Source of the DNA: CAYYNP01 sp964472545
GTDB taxonomy: Bacteria > Planctomycetota > Planctomycetia > Pirellulales > Thermoguttaceae
NCBI GenBank assembly: GCA_964472545.1
Contig: CAYYNP010000007.1
Location: 1-64,000, forward strand
Direction: 5' to 3'
DNA length: 64,000 nt
Shown here in pieces: positions 25,056 to 33,291 of the stretch; the first letter of the stretch is position 1, and each line of letters opens with the position of its first letter. Below the pieces are notes generated by a model, which saw nothing but the letters and a program-made list of their open reading frames with translations, had not been told where the DNA came from and ran no database searches. Position numbers and translations under genes: made by a program.

Positions 25056-25727
25056 TCAGGTCACGTGAGCTTCGTCGCGCCGCTGCCGGTCACGAACTAA
25101 CGACTCCAAGCGATCGACGACTTCTTCCAGCGTCATGCCGTCGGTGCAAACCTCGATCGCGTCGGAGGCGGCAACCAGCGCGCCCACGGCACGCGTGCGG
25201 TCTTCTCGATCGCGCCGCTGTTGCGCGGCGAGCACCTCTTCGTGGTTGGCGGTCTCCCCCATGCTCTGCATTTCTGCCACGCGCCGCCTGGCCCTTTCTT
25301 CGGCAGAAGCCGTCAGAAATATCTTGCACTTGGCATCGGGAAAGACGACCGAGCCCTGATCGCGCCCTTCGGTCACGATATCGTCGTCGCCGGCCACCTC
25401 GCGCTGCAACGCGACCAATCGCCGGCGAACCTGCGGATTGTCGGCCGCGTGGCGCGTTACGGCGGTCGTCTCGGCGGTGCGGACGGCGTCGGTGACGTCC
25501 TCGGCGTTGACGTAGATTCTCGCGCCGTCCACCACGATCTCCAGGCCTTGCGCCAGTCGCCCAAGTTCATCGGGCCGATTCCAATCGACCCCCTCTCGTA
25601 ACCCGGCGAGCGCCACCGCCCGATACATCGCGCCCGTATCCAAGAAACGCACCCCCAGTCGCCGCGCCAACGCCCTGGCGACCGTGCTCTTTCCGGCTCC
25701 GGCGGGTCCGTCGATGGTGATGATCAT
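25056..25727 (-). CDS. cmk: Cytidylate kinase
   Basis: 223 residues, the standard length. The P-loop GPAGAGKSTVA is at residues 7-17, followed by FLDTGAMYRA, the CMP-binding region, and GRDQGSVVFPDAKCK, where most family members have GRDIGT. The LID region RRRVAEMQ...REDRTRA is present. It phosphorylates CMP and dCMP with ATP in the cytoplasm. ATG at 25727 is chosen since the P-loop begins directly after it; upstream in-frame sequence is a low-complexity repeat. It forms an operon-like run with plsC. Confidence 0.96.
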   Translation of the reverse strand: MIITIDGPAGAGKSTVARALARRLGVRFLDTGAMYRAVALAGLREGVDWNRPDELGRLAQGLEIVVDGARIYVNAEDVTDAVRTAETTAVTRHAADNPQVRRRLVALQREVAGDDDIVTEGRDQGSVVFPDAKCKIFLTASAEERARRRVAEMQSMGETANHEEVLAAQQRRDREDRTRAVGALVAASDAIEVCTDGMTLEEVVDRLESLVRDRQRRDEAHVT

Positions 25728-25730
25728 GAG

Positions 25731-25761
25731 AGTAGGCGGTAGGCAGTAAGCAGTAGGCGGT
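25731..25761. repeat. Short AGTAGGCGGT/AGGCAGTA degenerate repeat
   Basis: A 31-base run of imperfect units (AGTAGGCGGT, AGGCAGTA, AGCAGTAGGCGGT) sits just upstream of the cmk start. It is low-complexity and non-coding. Confidence 0.7.
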
Positions 25762-25902
25762 GGGGGGTTGCGAGTCGGCAATGCGGGGTTTAGCCGTCGC
25801 CGGTACGGCGACGTTTGCTCGGGCAATCGGCACACGTCCCCCTATTCTGCCGCAATTCGCCGTCGTGGGCAATCCGCCCTGCGTACGCCGCTGCCTGGAC
25901 GG

Positions 25903-26580
25903 TCAAATCGTCATCGCCGCCCTGACCATGAACTCGTTGACCGCCTCGGCGTGTGTCAGGCAGATCAAGTGGCCCCCGTCGTGCAAGAACTCCTCAGCAC
26001 CAGAGCGTCTTGCCGAGATCAGCAAATCTCGCCGCCCGTGGATCTGGAAGATACGGGCTTCCGGCGGCGGACCGGGACGCCAGTTGAGAATCGCCCGGCA
26101 GCCCCGTTTAAGGAACTTCGCGTCGGCGTCTTTCGCCATGTCCACACACAGTTGCCGCTGCGCCCGCGTCATGCCCCGGGCAATCCGAAATCCCCAGGGC
26201 GAACAAACTCGGACCCAATCAAACAACCACACGGGCAGGATCGGCACGATCGGTCGAAACACCCGAAAGCACCGCCCCACGGCTTGCGGCGACCGGCAAC
26301 TTCCAATCAGCACAACGGCTTCCGGCCGCAGATGCCGCGCCATTTCGTAGGCCAACATGCCGCCGAAGGAAGCTCCGCCGAGAATGAACGGCCGTTGCGG
26401 GGTAATCGTCGGGGCGAATCGCTGTGCGTAATCCACCAGACTCTCTCGAGGCCGCGGGGCAATCCACGGCGGCACCACCAGATTCGCAAAGGCGTCCTCT
26501 TGCCCTTGGAACAGCCGACTATCGGCACCGAGACCGGGAAGCAGGACGAGTTGGACGGGAGTCGCCATCGCAGTGTGCAT
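25903..26580 (-). CDS. Alpha/beta hydrolase
   Basis: 225 residues. The fold is recognised by VLLPGLGADSRLF at the N-terminus (oxyanion hole region), the nucleophile elbow GGASFGG, an acid-residue strand IHGRRD and a final GGHL carrying the catalytic His. It lacks a signal peptide, so it is probably cytoplasmic. ATG at 26568 (MATPV) is an alternative start. The substrate cannot be inferred. It begins 32 bases after the DUF1445 gene and is likely in one operon with it. Confidence 0.85.
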   Translation of the reverse strand: MHTAMATPVQLVLLPGLGADSRLFQGQEDAFANLVVPPWIAPRPRESLVDYAQRFAPTITPQRPFILGGASFGGMLAYEMARHLRPEAVVLIGSCRSPQAVGRCFRVFRPIVPILPVWLFDWVRVCSPWGFRIARGMTRAQRQLCVDMAKDADAKFLKRGCRAILNWRPGPPPEARIFQIHGRRDLLISARRSGAEEFLHDGGHLICLTHAEAVNEFMVRAAMTI

Positions 26581-26612
26581 GTTTCAAGAGGTGCCCGGCC
26601 CGAGCGCACCGG

Positions 26613-27494
26613 CTACGGCGAGCAGATCCGGTCGCCCTTCAGATCGGTGATGAAACCGTGGCCCGGCGCGTGGGTGATCATCAACTCCGGCTTGGCCAAC
26701 TCGGCGGCCTTCTGGGGCGTCACACCACACGCCCAAAAGACCGGCATTAAGTCCTTCGGGATCCGCTCGACCGGCGAGCCGTAGATTGGACGCCGAAGAT
26801 CGGCCCCGATCGCGGCCGGGTCGCCCAAGTGTACCGGGGCGCCGTGATTCGCCGGAAAGCGCCCCGTCAGTTGAGTGGCGATCACCGCCTCGGCCGGCGT
26901 CATCCAACGCATGGTGACCACCATCGTGCCGCGAAAGCGTCCGGCGGGAATCGTATCGAGGGCCGTGTTCAACACCCACACCTCTTCAGAGCGCCGCACG
27001 CCCGCCCGCACCAGCGCCTGGTCGAACGTGAGACTCGACCCGATCAGGAAGGCCACGCTGTCGTTGCGCCAGTACTTCTTGACGTCGCCCACTTCCGTCT
27101 CCAACACACCGCGCCGATAGATCCGGTACTTCGGCAGATCCGTCCGCAGATCGGCCCCCGGCGCCGAAAGCCGGGGCTGCGGATCGCCGGCGTCGGTCAC
27201 CTCGATCACCGGACACGGCTTCGGGTTGCGCTGGCAATACAACAGGAAGTCGTACGCGAGATCGCTCGACAGCACCACCAGGTTGCACTGCACGTGCTCC
27301 GGCACCCGATAAACGGTTGGCCCGGTCCATTCGCCCCGTCGCATCGCCAGCCGTGCGTCCCGGGCCGGGTTCTCGGCTGCATCTGCCACGTCCGCCGCGG
27401 CGGGAGGTTCCGCAGCCGCCACGCCCGCGGCCGCGCCGATCCCAGCCAGCCCCGAAACTCGCATGAACTGTCGCCGCGTCGTGCCGTCTGCCAT
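26613..27494 (-). CDS. DUF1445 / UPF0317 family protein with Tat signal
   Basis: 293 residues. The body matches the DUF1445 (YcsI-like, putative hydro-lyase / D-glutamate cyclase) family: VQCNLVVLSSDLAYDFLLYC, QRNPKPCPVIEVTDAGDP, the AFLIGSSLTFDQAL stretch and a final THAPGHGFITD. Unlike the usual cytoplasmic members, it opens with a twin-arginine motif TRRQFMRVSG, a hydrophobic stretch and AAA, so it is predicted to be exported folded. GGAGA sits 6 bases before the ATG. D-glutamate cyclase activity is reported for some relatives; whether this exported form has it is open. Confidence 0.85.
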   Translation of the reverse strand: MADGTTRRQFMRVSGLAGIGAAAGVAAAEPPAAADVADAAENPARDARLAMRRGEWTGPTVYRVPEHVQCNLVVLSSDLAYDFLLYCQRNPKPCPVIEVTDAGDPQPRLSAPGADLRTDLPKYRIYRRGVLETEVGDVKKYWRNDSVAFLIGSSLTFDQALVRAGVRRSEEVWVLNTALDTIPAGRFRGTMVVTMRWMTPAEAVIATQLTGRFPANHGAPVHLGDPAAIGADLRRPIYGSPVERIPKDLMPVFWACGVTPQKAAELAKPELMITHAPGHGFITDLKGDRICSP

Positions 27495-27590
27495 GGTGTT
27501 CTCCTTTGGGCTGTTGGATTGGGACCCAGAATCGCTCTGTCAATCTCAATAGGATTGGCTGCCCACGCCACTAACGGCCGGCAACAGCGT

Positions 27591-28322
27591 TCACTCAGTA
27601 GCAGACTCGATCGCAGCGAGAAGCTCCTCAGAAAACCGCTTTGCCTCCGCTAGCCTACTTCTGACTCTCGGCCAAGTGCTACGGAATTCGGCGCTTTTGG
27701 CTTCATAGTCTTCAACTCTTTTCTTAATGCGCTGGGCTGCCGGCTGCTGTCCAAGCTGCCCTTCGGGGTTGGCGTGGCACTCCCACCTCTTCCATCCTTT
27801 TCTTGCCAGAACCCTGTTGTTCGGAAACAAGGCCGCCATGACCCAGGCTTCCATACTCTTCGAAGGCGTACAGAGGATGAGTCGATCCGGTACTTGCGCC
27901 TCTCCCATCCAGCGCAAGATCACCAGTCGCAGTGCATCGGTCGTCGCCCTTGCCGGCGGACACGGCTGCTCGCAAGGCAGATCGTCTGTTTCATCTTCGA
28001 TCTTGCCGCTCTCGTAGGTCGTACTCGCAACGTCCGCATCCACTTGGACGACCAACAGATCATGAAACGCCAACGCGGAGCTTCGCGACGCACGGCCTTG
28101 CCCTTCATCCGCGGCCTGACGGCACCAACGATACACACCTGACCATCCGGATCCCAGGGGGCCGTCTTGAAGCTCGAACGCTGCCGACAGTTCCGGCTGC
28201 AAAGTGTGAAACTCGAACTCGCGATCGGGCAAGAGAGACTTTATGGCAGCGGACAAGACGATGAAATCGGTTGGCCCCTCAACGGTGGCCGCGATCCGAA
28301 GGGGATCAGACATTCGGCACAC
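27591..28322 (-). CDS. TOPRIM-like nuclease-type protein, partner of upstream ATPase
   Basis: 243 residues. The first 100 show a TOPRIM layout: EGPTD (Glu15...Asp19) after a beta-strand, and a second acidic pair VDAD (Asp95, Asp97). The remainder (PSKSMEAWVMAALFPNN...) is similar in style to DUF4276/DUF4435-type proteins that pair with ATPases in anti-phage modules such as PARIS; the exact family was not determined. Its start overlaps the end of the ATPase gene by 17 bases, so the two are translated together. Composition is less GC-rich than the flanking genes. A nuclease role activated by the ATPase is inference. Confidence 0.7.
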   Translation of the reverse strand: MCRMSDPLRIAATVEGPTDFIVLSAAIKSLLPDREFEFHTLQPELSAAFELQDGPLGSGWSGVYRWCRQAADEGQGRASRSSALAFHDLLVVQVDADVASTTYESGKIEDETDDLPCEQPCPPARATTDALRLVILRWMGEAQVPDRLILCTPSKSMEAWVMAALFPNNRVLARKGWKRWECHANPEGQLGQQPAAQRIKKRVEDYEAKSAEFRSTWPRVRSRLAEAKRFSEELLAAIESATE

Positions 28323-29493
28323 CTCCCAGGTGGCCCATCACCCAGAGGCGAGAGAGCGTCCATCCTTCCTTTGCCTTGGCGAGCATGGATTCATCGACTT
28401 CCACCCTCCTCACGGCGGTTCGGCCCGAATTCGTTCGAGACACGGTGAATAGGCGGACACGTTCGTCCTGCAACGGCAGTCCGTCGAGAACAAGAGGATT
28501 GTGGGTGGTTAGCAGGATTTGACGCTGCGTCGGAGCATTGAGATACCAGTCACAGAGCCTGCCCATCAGCGCGCGGGCGAGACGGGGGTTTAGAGCATGG
28601 TCGGCGTTGTCAACCGCGCAGAAAGAGGGGCTCAGGTTATGTCCCGCAAGCACTGCGAGGAATAGAACCAACAGAGCGCCTTCACTGGCGTCGTAACCGG
28701 ACAACACGTTTCGCCCCGTCTGCATGTAACGGTCCCGAAAACGCACGACCCGCTGTGAAGCAGCAGCAGCGGGTGACAGGCGGATCCAGCTTGCCGGTAC
28801 CGAGAGAAACGAGTGAGCCCAGTCGATCAATCCAAGGGCATCACGAGAGATCTGCCTAGCGTGAGCGTTCTTCCGCCTGAGCCACATCAACTCTCTTAGC
28901 GCAGTGGGCAGTTGGCCCCCTGAGAGGCCAACAGGTTTGCGGGGTTGTGTCTCGGAAGCGATTCCACGCAGTACAGGAGTCGTTGGGGCGAAGATCTGAT
29001 ACCCCTGCAGCTCTCTGAGCAGCTGCAGTGCGGGATCGTCATTGTCACGCTCGACGGCTTTCAAGGCGGCGAGCCCCTGTTCCGGATTCGCTTTCCTGCG
29101 CAGAGCCGGTGAACTCCCAACCAGCTTCTCGTTACCTTGCTGCCAGAGTTCCGTCTTGAAACGCCATGCCGGTCTCGGGTCCTTGAGTGGATTGTGGAGC
29201 GACACCCTATACTGCGCCTGACGGTTACTGGCGGCAAAGGAAATGTGGGGCGGGCGCCTCTTCTTGCTGGGAAAGGAGGTCTTGTACAATGCCGGGACAC
29301 CAGGGCGCACGCCGCGGTTCAGCAAAGTCTGATCGTCTACCTTGCCTTCCGCAGCGGCCGACAGCACGCCGATCGCTTCCAGCAGGTTGCTTTTCCCGCT
29401 CCCGTTCGCGCCGATGAAGACGTTGACGATTCCCAACTCGACCGTCACGGATTCAAGGGACTTGAAGGATTTGACAACGAATTCGTCAATCAT
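28306..29493 (-). CDS. AAA-type SMC/OLD-like ATPase
   Basis: 395 residues. It begins MIDEFVVKSFKSL, the standard opening of OLD-like/AAA_15-21 ATPases. The Walker A motif GANGSGKS is at 29-36. The ABC-like signature ASEGALLVLFLA and the switch LLTTHNPLVLDGL are present. At Walker B the usual DE is Asp295-Asn296 (CAVDNADHALNP), so the catalytic Glu seems to be replaced. ATG at 29493 is preferred over upstream starts. A strong promoter-like sequence is 65 bases upstream. It overlaps the TOPRIM gene. Together they look like a two-gene defence module such as PARIS or other ATPase/TOPRIM pairs, but no defence activity can be read from sequence. Confidence 0.82.
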   Translation of the reverse strand: MIDEFVVKSFKSLESVTVELGIVNVFIGANGSGKSNLLEAIGVLSAAAEGKVDDQTLLNRGVRPGVPALYKTSFPSKKRRPPHISFAASNRQAQYRVSLHNPLKDPRPAWRFKTELWQQGNEKLVGSSPALRRKANPEQGLAALKAVERDNDDPALQLLRELQGYQIFAPTTPVLRGIASETQPRKPVGLSGGQLPTALRELMWLRRKNAHARQISRDALGLIDWAHSFLSVPASWIRLSPAAAASQRVVRFRDRYMQTGRNVLSGYDASEGALLVLFLAVLAGHNLSPSFCAVDNADHALNPRLARALMGRLCDWYLNAPTQRQILLTTHNPLVLDGLPLQDERVRLFTVSRTNSGRTAVRRVEVDESMLAKAKEGWTLSRLWVMGHLGGVPNV

Positions 29494-29557
29494 GCATGCA
29501 CGCAACAATTGATAGGCATCGTTCCATCCCGCAACTAACGCAGGCGGCAACCACGAA

Positions 29558-29587
29558 ATTATCGTCCCGGCCACGCGTACCTGTCAA
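29558..29587 (-). promoter_or_regulatory. Candidate promoter of the ATPase/TOPRIM pair
   Basis: On the minus strand TTGACA, 18 bases, GATAAT: a perfect -35 and five of six bases in the -10. It lies 65 bases before the ATPase ATG and between it and fliG. Seen by eye only. Confidence 0.6.
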
Positions 29588-29619
29588 GGGCAACCCGTAC
29601 GGTGCGAAACGTCCTCGCC

Positions 29620-30618
29620 CTACTGAATGAACTGCTCTTCCTCTTCTTCGCCGTGCGTGGTCAGTTCGCCGGCGTCTTCCAGGCGGCGGATGATGTCGAC
29701 GATCTGCTGTTGCGTCTGCTCGACGTTGGATAGCCGCACGGGGCCGAGGTATTCCATCTCTTCGGTCAGTAGATCCGACGCCCGTTTCGACATATTCGCC
29801 AGGATCTTGTCCTTGAGTTCCTCGCTGGCCCCCTTCAGGGCCATCGCCCATTGCGAGCTTTCGACGTTCTTCAACAGGTTCTGAATGTCGCGGTCGCCCA
29901 GCTTGGCAATGTCCTCGAAGACGAACATCAAGCGGCGAATCTCTTCGACCAGGTCCGGGTCCTCTTGGGCCAGGTTCTCCAACAGGCTCCGCTCGGTCGC
30001 CCGATCGATCACGTTGAGCATCTCCGCCACGCTGGGGACTCCGCCGGCGTTCTCGAACTGCTGGCTCATCACCGCGGCCATGCGGCGTTCGAGGCCTCTT
30101 TCGACCTCTTGGATGATCTCCGGGCTGGTTTGGGCCATGGTGGCCACGCGGCGGACAACCGAAAGCTGCCGCTCGACCGGCAGGCCGCTGATGATGTCGG
30201 CCGCTTGTGCCGGCGGCACGTGCGAGAGGATCAGCGCGATCGTCTGTGGATGTTCGTCGATAATGAACGTCAGCAGGTTCTGGCTGTCGATCTTCTGCAG
30301 GAAGCCGAACGGCAAGGCCTCGATCGACTGGCGGACGTTGTCCAGCGTGCTGCCGGCGTTCTTGCCCAGCGCCTGCTCGACCAGGCTCTTGGCCACGTCG
30401 AGCCCGCCGGCGCTTCCGGTCATCGCCGAGGGATTCGCGCCGGCAAAGTCCTGGATCACCGACTCTTGCTCGTCGCCGGAGACGCCGCTGGTCTTGGCAA
30501 TTTCGATGGAAACGGCCTCGACCTGCTTGGGATCGAGCCTGGTGAGCAGTTGCGCAGCCCGATCCTCGGGAAGGCTCATCAACAGGATGGCCGCTTTGCG
30601 GATGTCGGAGGTCGCCAT
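29620..30618 (-). CDS. fliG: Flagellar motor switch protein FliG
   Basis: 332 residues, the normal FliG length. Features include the N-terminal AAILLMSLPEDRAAQLL, the central IDEHPQTIALILSHVPP and EMLNVIDRATERSLLENL, and the C-terminal torque segment MFVFEDIAKLGDRDIQNLL with the charged residues that meet the stator, followed by LGPVRLSNVEQTQQQIVDII. It forms part of the cytoplasmic C-ring and couples the motor to rotation direction. No other flagellar structural gene lies beside it. A possible functional partner, cheX, is the next gene upstream. Confidence 0.96.
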   Translation of the reverse strand: MATSDIRKAAILLMSLPEDRAAQLLTRLDPKQVEAVSIEIAKTSGVSGDEQESVIQDFAGANPSAMTGSAGGLDVAKSLVEQALGKNAGSTLDNVRQSIEALPFGFLQKIDSQNLLTFIIDEHPQTIALILSHVPPAQAADIISGLPVERQLSVVRRVATMAQTSPEIIQEVERGLERRMAAVMSQQFENAGGVPSVAEMLNVIDRATERSLLENLAQEDPDLVEEIRRLMFVFEDIAKLGDRDIQNLLKNVESSQWAMALKGASEELKDKILANMSKRASDLLTEEMEYLGPVRLSNVEQTQQQIVDIIRRLEDAGELTTHGEEEEEQFIQ

Positions 30619-30782
30619 GCCGAAGGGTTCCTCACGGAGGCCGACGTCGGGCCGAGAACCCGACGTCTATAGTGAACACGACCCCCCTGGAAGTGCGCAG
30701 CGCAAGCCGCTGGCCCATTATCGGCAGATTGCGGCCGCTGACTTGAGGCCAACGGCGATTTTGGCCGACAAGCCCGGCGAGA

Positions 30783-31259
30783 CTACACGGCAACCGGTTC
30801 GGCGACCTGTGCCAGGCCGACTTCCAGCGTCAACGGCCCCCAATCGGTCTCGAACGGCACACAGATGGGCGTCACGTCGGAGGGGAATCGCACGTTGTGG
30901 TCGCGGCCGGTGATCACGTTGGGCAGACTCGCCGAAAGATTGTATTCTTCCAACTCCGCTTTGGCCGCCCCCGCAACCATGTTGGTCAACTCGCCCACGG
31001 CGTCAACGACTTCGCCGTCGACCTCGGTCTTCTCCTCCATCAGCATCGTCGAGGCCGCACGCATCGCCACCGACTCCGAAAAGCTCACCACCACGGTGCC
31101 GATCGCCTTACCCGAGAGCCCGATGATCCCGCTGATTTCGTAGCCCGGCACGGTGTCGCTCTTGAGGCTGATCGTGCCACGACGGACCTCGCAGCCGAGC
31201 ATCGTGTCGAACGCCTTGTTGAGGGAATTGATGAACGGGTTGATATACTCGGCTCGCAT
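30783..31259 (-). CDS. cheX: CheX-type chemotaxis phosphatase
   Basis: 158 residues. It matches the CheC/CheX/FliY phosphatase family: the pattern D-x3-E-x2-N is seen as DAVGELTNMVAG (Asp86, Glu90, Asn93), preceded by the conserved N-terminal helix NPFINSLNKAFDTMLG. Only one active-site copy is present, as in CheX. It would remove phosphate from CheY~P and so help set adaptation of the flagellar motor. It lies 164 bases upstream of fliG in the same orientation, a useful but non-classical grouping. Confidence 0.88.
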   Translation of the reverse strand: MRAEYINPFINSLNKAFDTMLGCEVRRGTISLKSDTVPGYEISGIIGLSGKAIGTVVVSFSESVAMRAASTMLMEEKTEVDGEVVDAVGELTNMVAGAAKAELEEYNLSASLPNVITGRDHNVRFPSDVTPICVPFETDWGPLTLEVGLAQVAEPVAV

Positions 31260-31512
31260 GGATTCGGTCCCTGGTCTGCTTTGTCTGCCTAGATAAGGGT
31301 AGGTCTTCCCGGTGCAGCGTCAAATCCCACCAAGTAAGCGTTTACGGCAAGCCCGGTTACCCGGAGTCCGAATCTGTCGATTGTGCAGGCAACGGCGGGC
31401 TGACGTCCCGTTGAAAGGGTGGGCGGCGGCACGACATCACGACCGCTCCCCCCGACAGAAGGCTTTTGGGTTGGCGCCGCACAAGGAGGTAGCTCTTCGC
31501 CGGGAGGGTGGT

Positions 31513-32016
31513 CTACCCTTCCCCCAACTCGTTCCCACCCAACTCACATACGGCGGATAGCCCGGGGCTCTCTTCGAGTTCGATCCGTAGGCGCTGTGGC
31601 CGCATCTGAAACTGTGAGACGAGCACCTTGCGCAGCCGCTCGGCCAGGTATTCGGCCAGCGATTCGGCCGTCGTGTTGGCGATCGGCAACACCCGGCAGT
31701 CGTCTTGCGGAAAGACCCAGCGGCGTTGTCCGAACGCGGCTTCGATTTGCTGCCGGGCAACCTCGACACGAATCCGCGGGTGTTCGCCGGCCAAGAGCAC
31801 GCGGTGGTCCAACTCGTCGAGGATTCCTCGCAGCACAGCCCGCAGGGCGATGAAATCGACGACGCACCGGTTGTCGTCCAGTGGCCCGTAAACTTCCGCC
31901 TTCACACGATAGTTGTGTCCGTGCAGCCGCTCGCAGTCGTCTTCGGCCGTGGTGATGAAGTGGGCCGCACCAAAAACCAACCCGTCGTCGGCAACGCGGA
32001 CGCAAAATCGCGGCAT
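31513..32016 (-). CDS. queD: 6-carboxytetrahydropterin synthase (QueD)/PTPS family
   Basis: 167 residues. The zinc ligands are His19 (AAHF) and His32/His34 in CERLHGHNY; the C-x3-HGH spacing (Cys28) is the QueD/PTPS active-site motif. The catalytic pair DH is seen in LDELDHRVLL. The C-terminal IELEESPG carries the pterin-binding Glu. QueD makes the queuosine precursor 6-carboxytetrahydropterin from dihydroneopterin triphosphate. Distinguishing it from eukaryotic-type PTPS by sequence alone is not certain. It starts one base after the rsgA stop codon, so it is translationally coupled to it. Confidence 0.82.
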   Translation of the reverse strand: MPRFCVRVADDGLVFGAAHFITTAEDDCERLHGHNYRVKAEVYGPLDDNRCVVDFIALRAVLRGILDELDHRVLLAGEHPRIRVEVARQQIEAAFGQRRWVFPQDDCRVLPIANTTAESLAEYLAERLRKVLVSQFQMRPQRLRIELEESPGLSAVCELGGNELGEG

Positions 32017-32017
32017 G

Positions 32018-33166
32018 TCAGTTCCCCGCGTCGCCGATCAAATGGCGATAGCTGTCGTAGCGGCGCTCGTCGAAACGGCCGTCGGCCACGGCGTTCTTCA
32101 CCGCACAGTCGTCCTCGTGGGTGTGCGTGCAGTCGGGAAATCGGCAGCGGCTGACGTACGGCCGCAGGTCGCGATAGAACCCGGCCACCTCTTCCGGGAT
32201 AACGTCCCAAAGCTGGAATTGGCGGATGCCCGGGGTATCGACCACGTAGCCGCCGCAGCACAACGGCAACAGCCGCGCGGTGGTGGTGGTGTGGCGGCCC
32301 TTTTGGGTATCGCGGCTGACGTGGGCGACGCGGAGCTTTAAGCCCGGGTCGATGGCATTCAGCAGCGACGACTTCCCTACGCCGCTTTGGCCGGTCACCA
32401 CGCTCGCGCAATCCTCGACGATCCGGCGAATCCGTTGGACGCCGAACCCAGTCTTGGCACTGGCCACCACGACCTGGTAGCCCATCTGGCTGTAGACGCC
32501 GACCAACGGCTGGATCTCGGCCGGATCGATCAGATCGACCTTGTTGATCACTACGATCGGCCGCACGCCGCCCTTCTCGGCGGTGACCAGCAGCCGGTCG
32601 ATAAGGTTGGGTTTCAGCCGGGGCTCGGCCGTGCTGGTGACGATCAGAAGCTGATCGACGTTGGTGACGATGATCTGCTGCCGTCCGCGGCTGGTGCGGC
32701 AGACGCTACCGCGGCGCGGCTCGACGCGTTCGATGATGCCCTCTTTCGGCTCGGTGTTCTCGATCGGCCGAAACATCACCAGATCGCCGGCGGCCACCAC
32801 GTGGCGTTGATCGGTGCTGAGCGTTTTCAACAGCCGCCGCGTGGCACAGCGCCAGACTTCGCCGTCGGCGTCCTCCACGTCGCTGGCAAGGCCGTGGATC
32901 GAAAGCACACGGCCGGATTGGCAGACGGACTCGTCGACGTCGAGGTGGACGTCGAGCCCCGGTTCGTCGCCGGTGTCGACCTCGCTGCCCACCACGGTCC
33001 GCTTGCGGCTGAGTTCGCCCTTGCCGCTGATCCGTTCGGCCTGCTGGGGATCGACCTGCTCGAACCCGTGTTGGTTGAACTCGCGCGTCCAGTCCGTGCG
33101 GCGGGCGCGAACGTTGCGGTTCTTGCGGAATTCGGCCCGGATCTTCTTCTGTTTCTTTTTTGCCAT
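32018..33166 (-). CDS. rsgA: Small ribosomal subunit biogenesis GTPase RsgA
   Basis: 382 residues. The order of the GTPase motifs is circularly permuted, as in RsgA: NKVDL comes before the P-loop TGQSGVGKSSLLNAI. An N-terminal OB domain precedes it. The C-terminal zinc site is visible in CRFPDCTHTHEDDCAV. The first 40 residues are Lys/Arg-rich (MAKKKQKKIRAEFRKNRNVR), longer than in E. coli. RsgA checks late 30S assembly. ATG at 33166 is chosen since upstream in-frame sequence translates an inverted repeat. It is followed at once by queD. Confidence 0.95.
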   Translation of the reverse strand: MAKKKQKKIRAEFRKNRNVRARRTDWTREFNQHGFEQVDPQQAERISGKGELSRKRTVVGSEVDTGDEPGLDVHLDVDESVCQSGRVLSIHGLASDVEDADGEVWRCATRRLLKTLSTDQRHVVAAGDLVMFRPIENTEPKEGIIERVEPRRGSVCRTSRGRQQIIVTNVDQLLIVTSTAEPRLKPNLIDRLLVTAEKGGVRPIVVINKVDLIDPAEIQPLVGVYSQMGYQVVVASAKTGFGVQRIRRIVEDCASVVTGQSGVGKSSLLNAIDPGLKLRVAHVSRDTQKGRHTTTTARLLPLCCGGYVVDTPGIRQFQLWDVIPEEVAGFYRDLRPYVSRCRFPDCTHTHEDDCAVKNAVADGRFDERRYDSYRHLIGDAGN

Positions 33167-33208
33167 AACCGGGCGGCTCTGAGGCAACGAAAAGGGGGCA
33201 ACGAAAAG

Positions 33209-33289
33209 CGACGAAAAGGGGACAGGCTCCTTTTGTGCGAAGCACCCTTCGGGCCGTTCCGGCAAAAGGTGCCCGTCCCCCTTTCGTCG
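33209..33289. repeat. 33-nt arm inverted repeat between FHA gene and rsgA
   Basis: Arms 33209-33241 and 33257-33289 are imperfect reverse complements (CGACGAAAAGGGGACAGGCT read one way, ...TCCCCCTTTCGTCG the other) around a 15-base loop. Part-copies of AACGAAAAGG precede it at 33186-33208. It ends three bases before the stop codon of the FHA gene. It looks like an interspersed REP-type element of a different family from copies A-D. Confidence 0.75.
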
Positions 33290-33291
33290 AG

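Noticed and set aside
25731..25761. Possible CRISPR or transcription-factor sites upstream of cmk
   Set aside because: Units are too short, imperfect and adjacent; the run looks like low-complexity drift.
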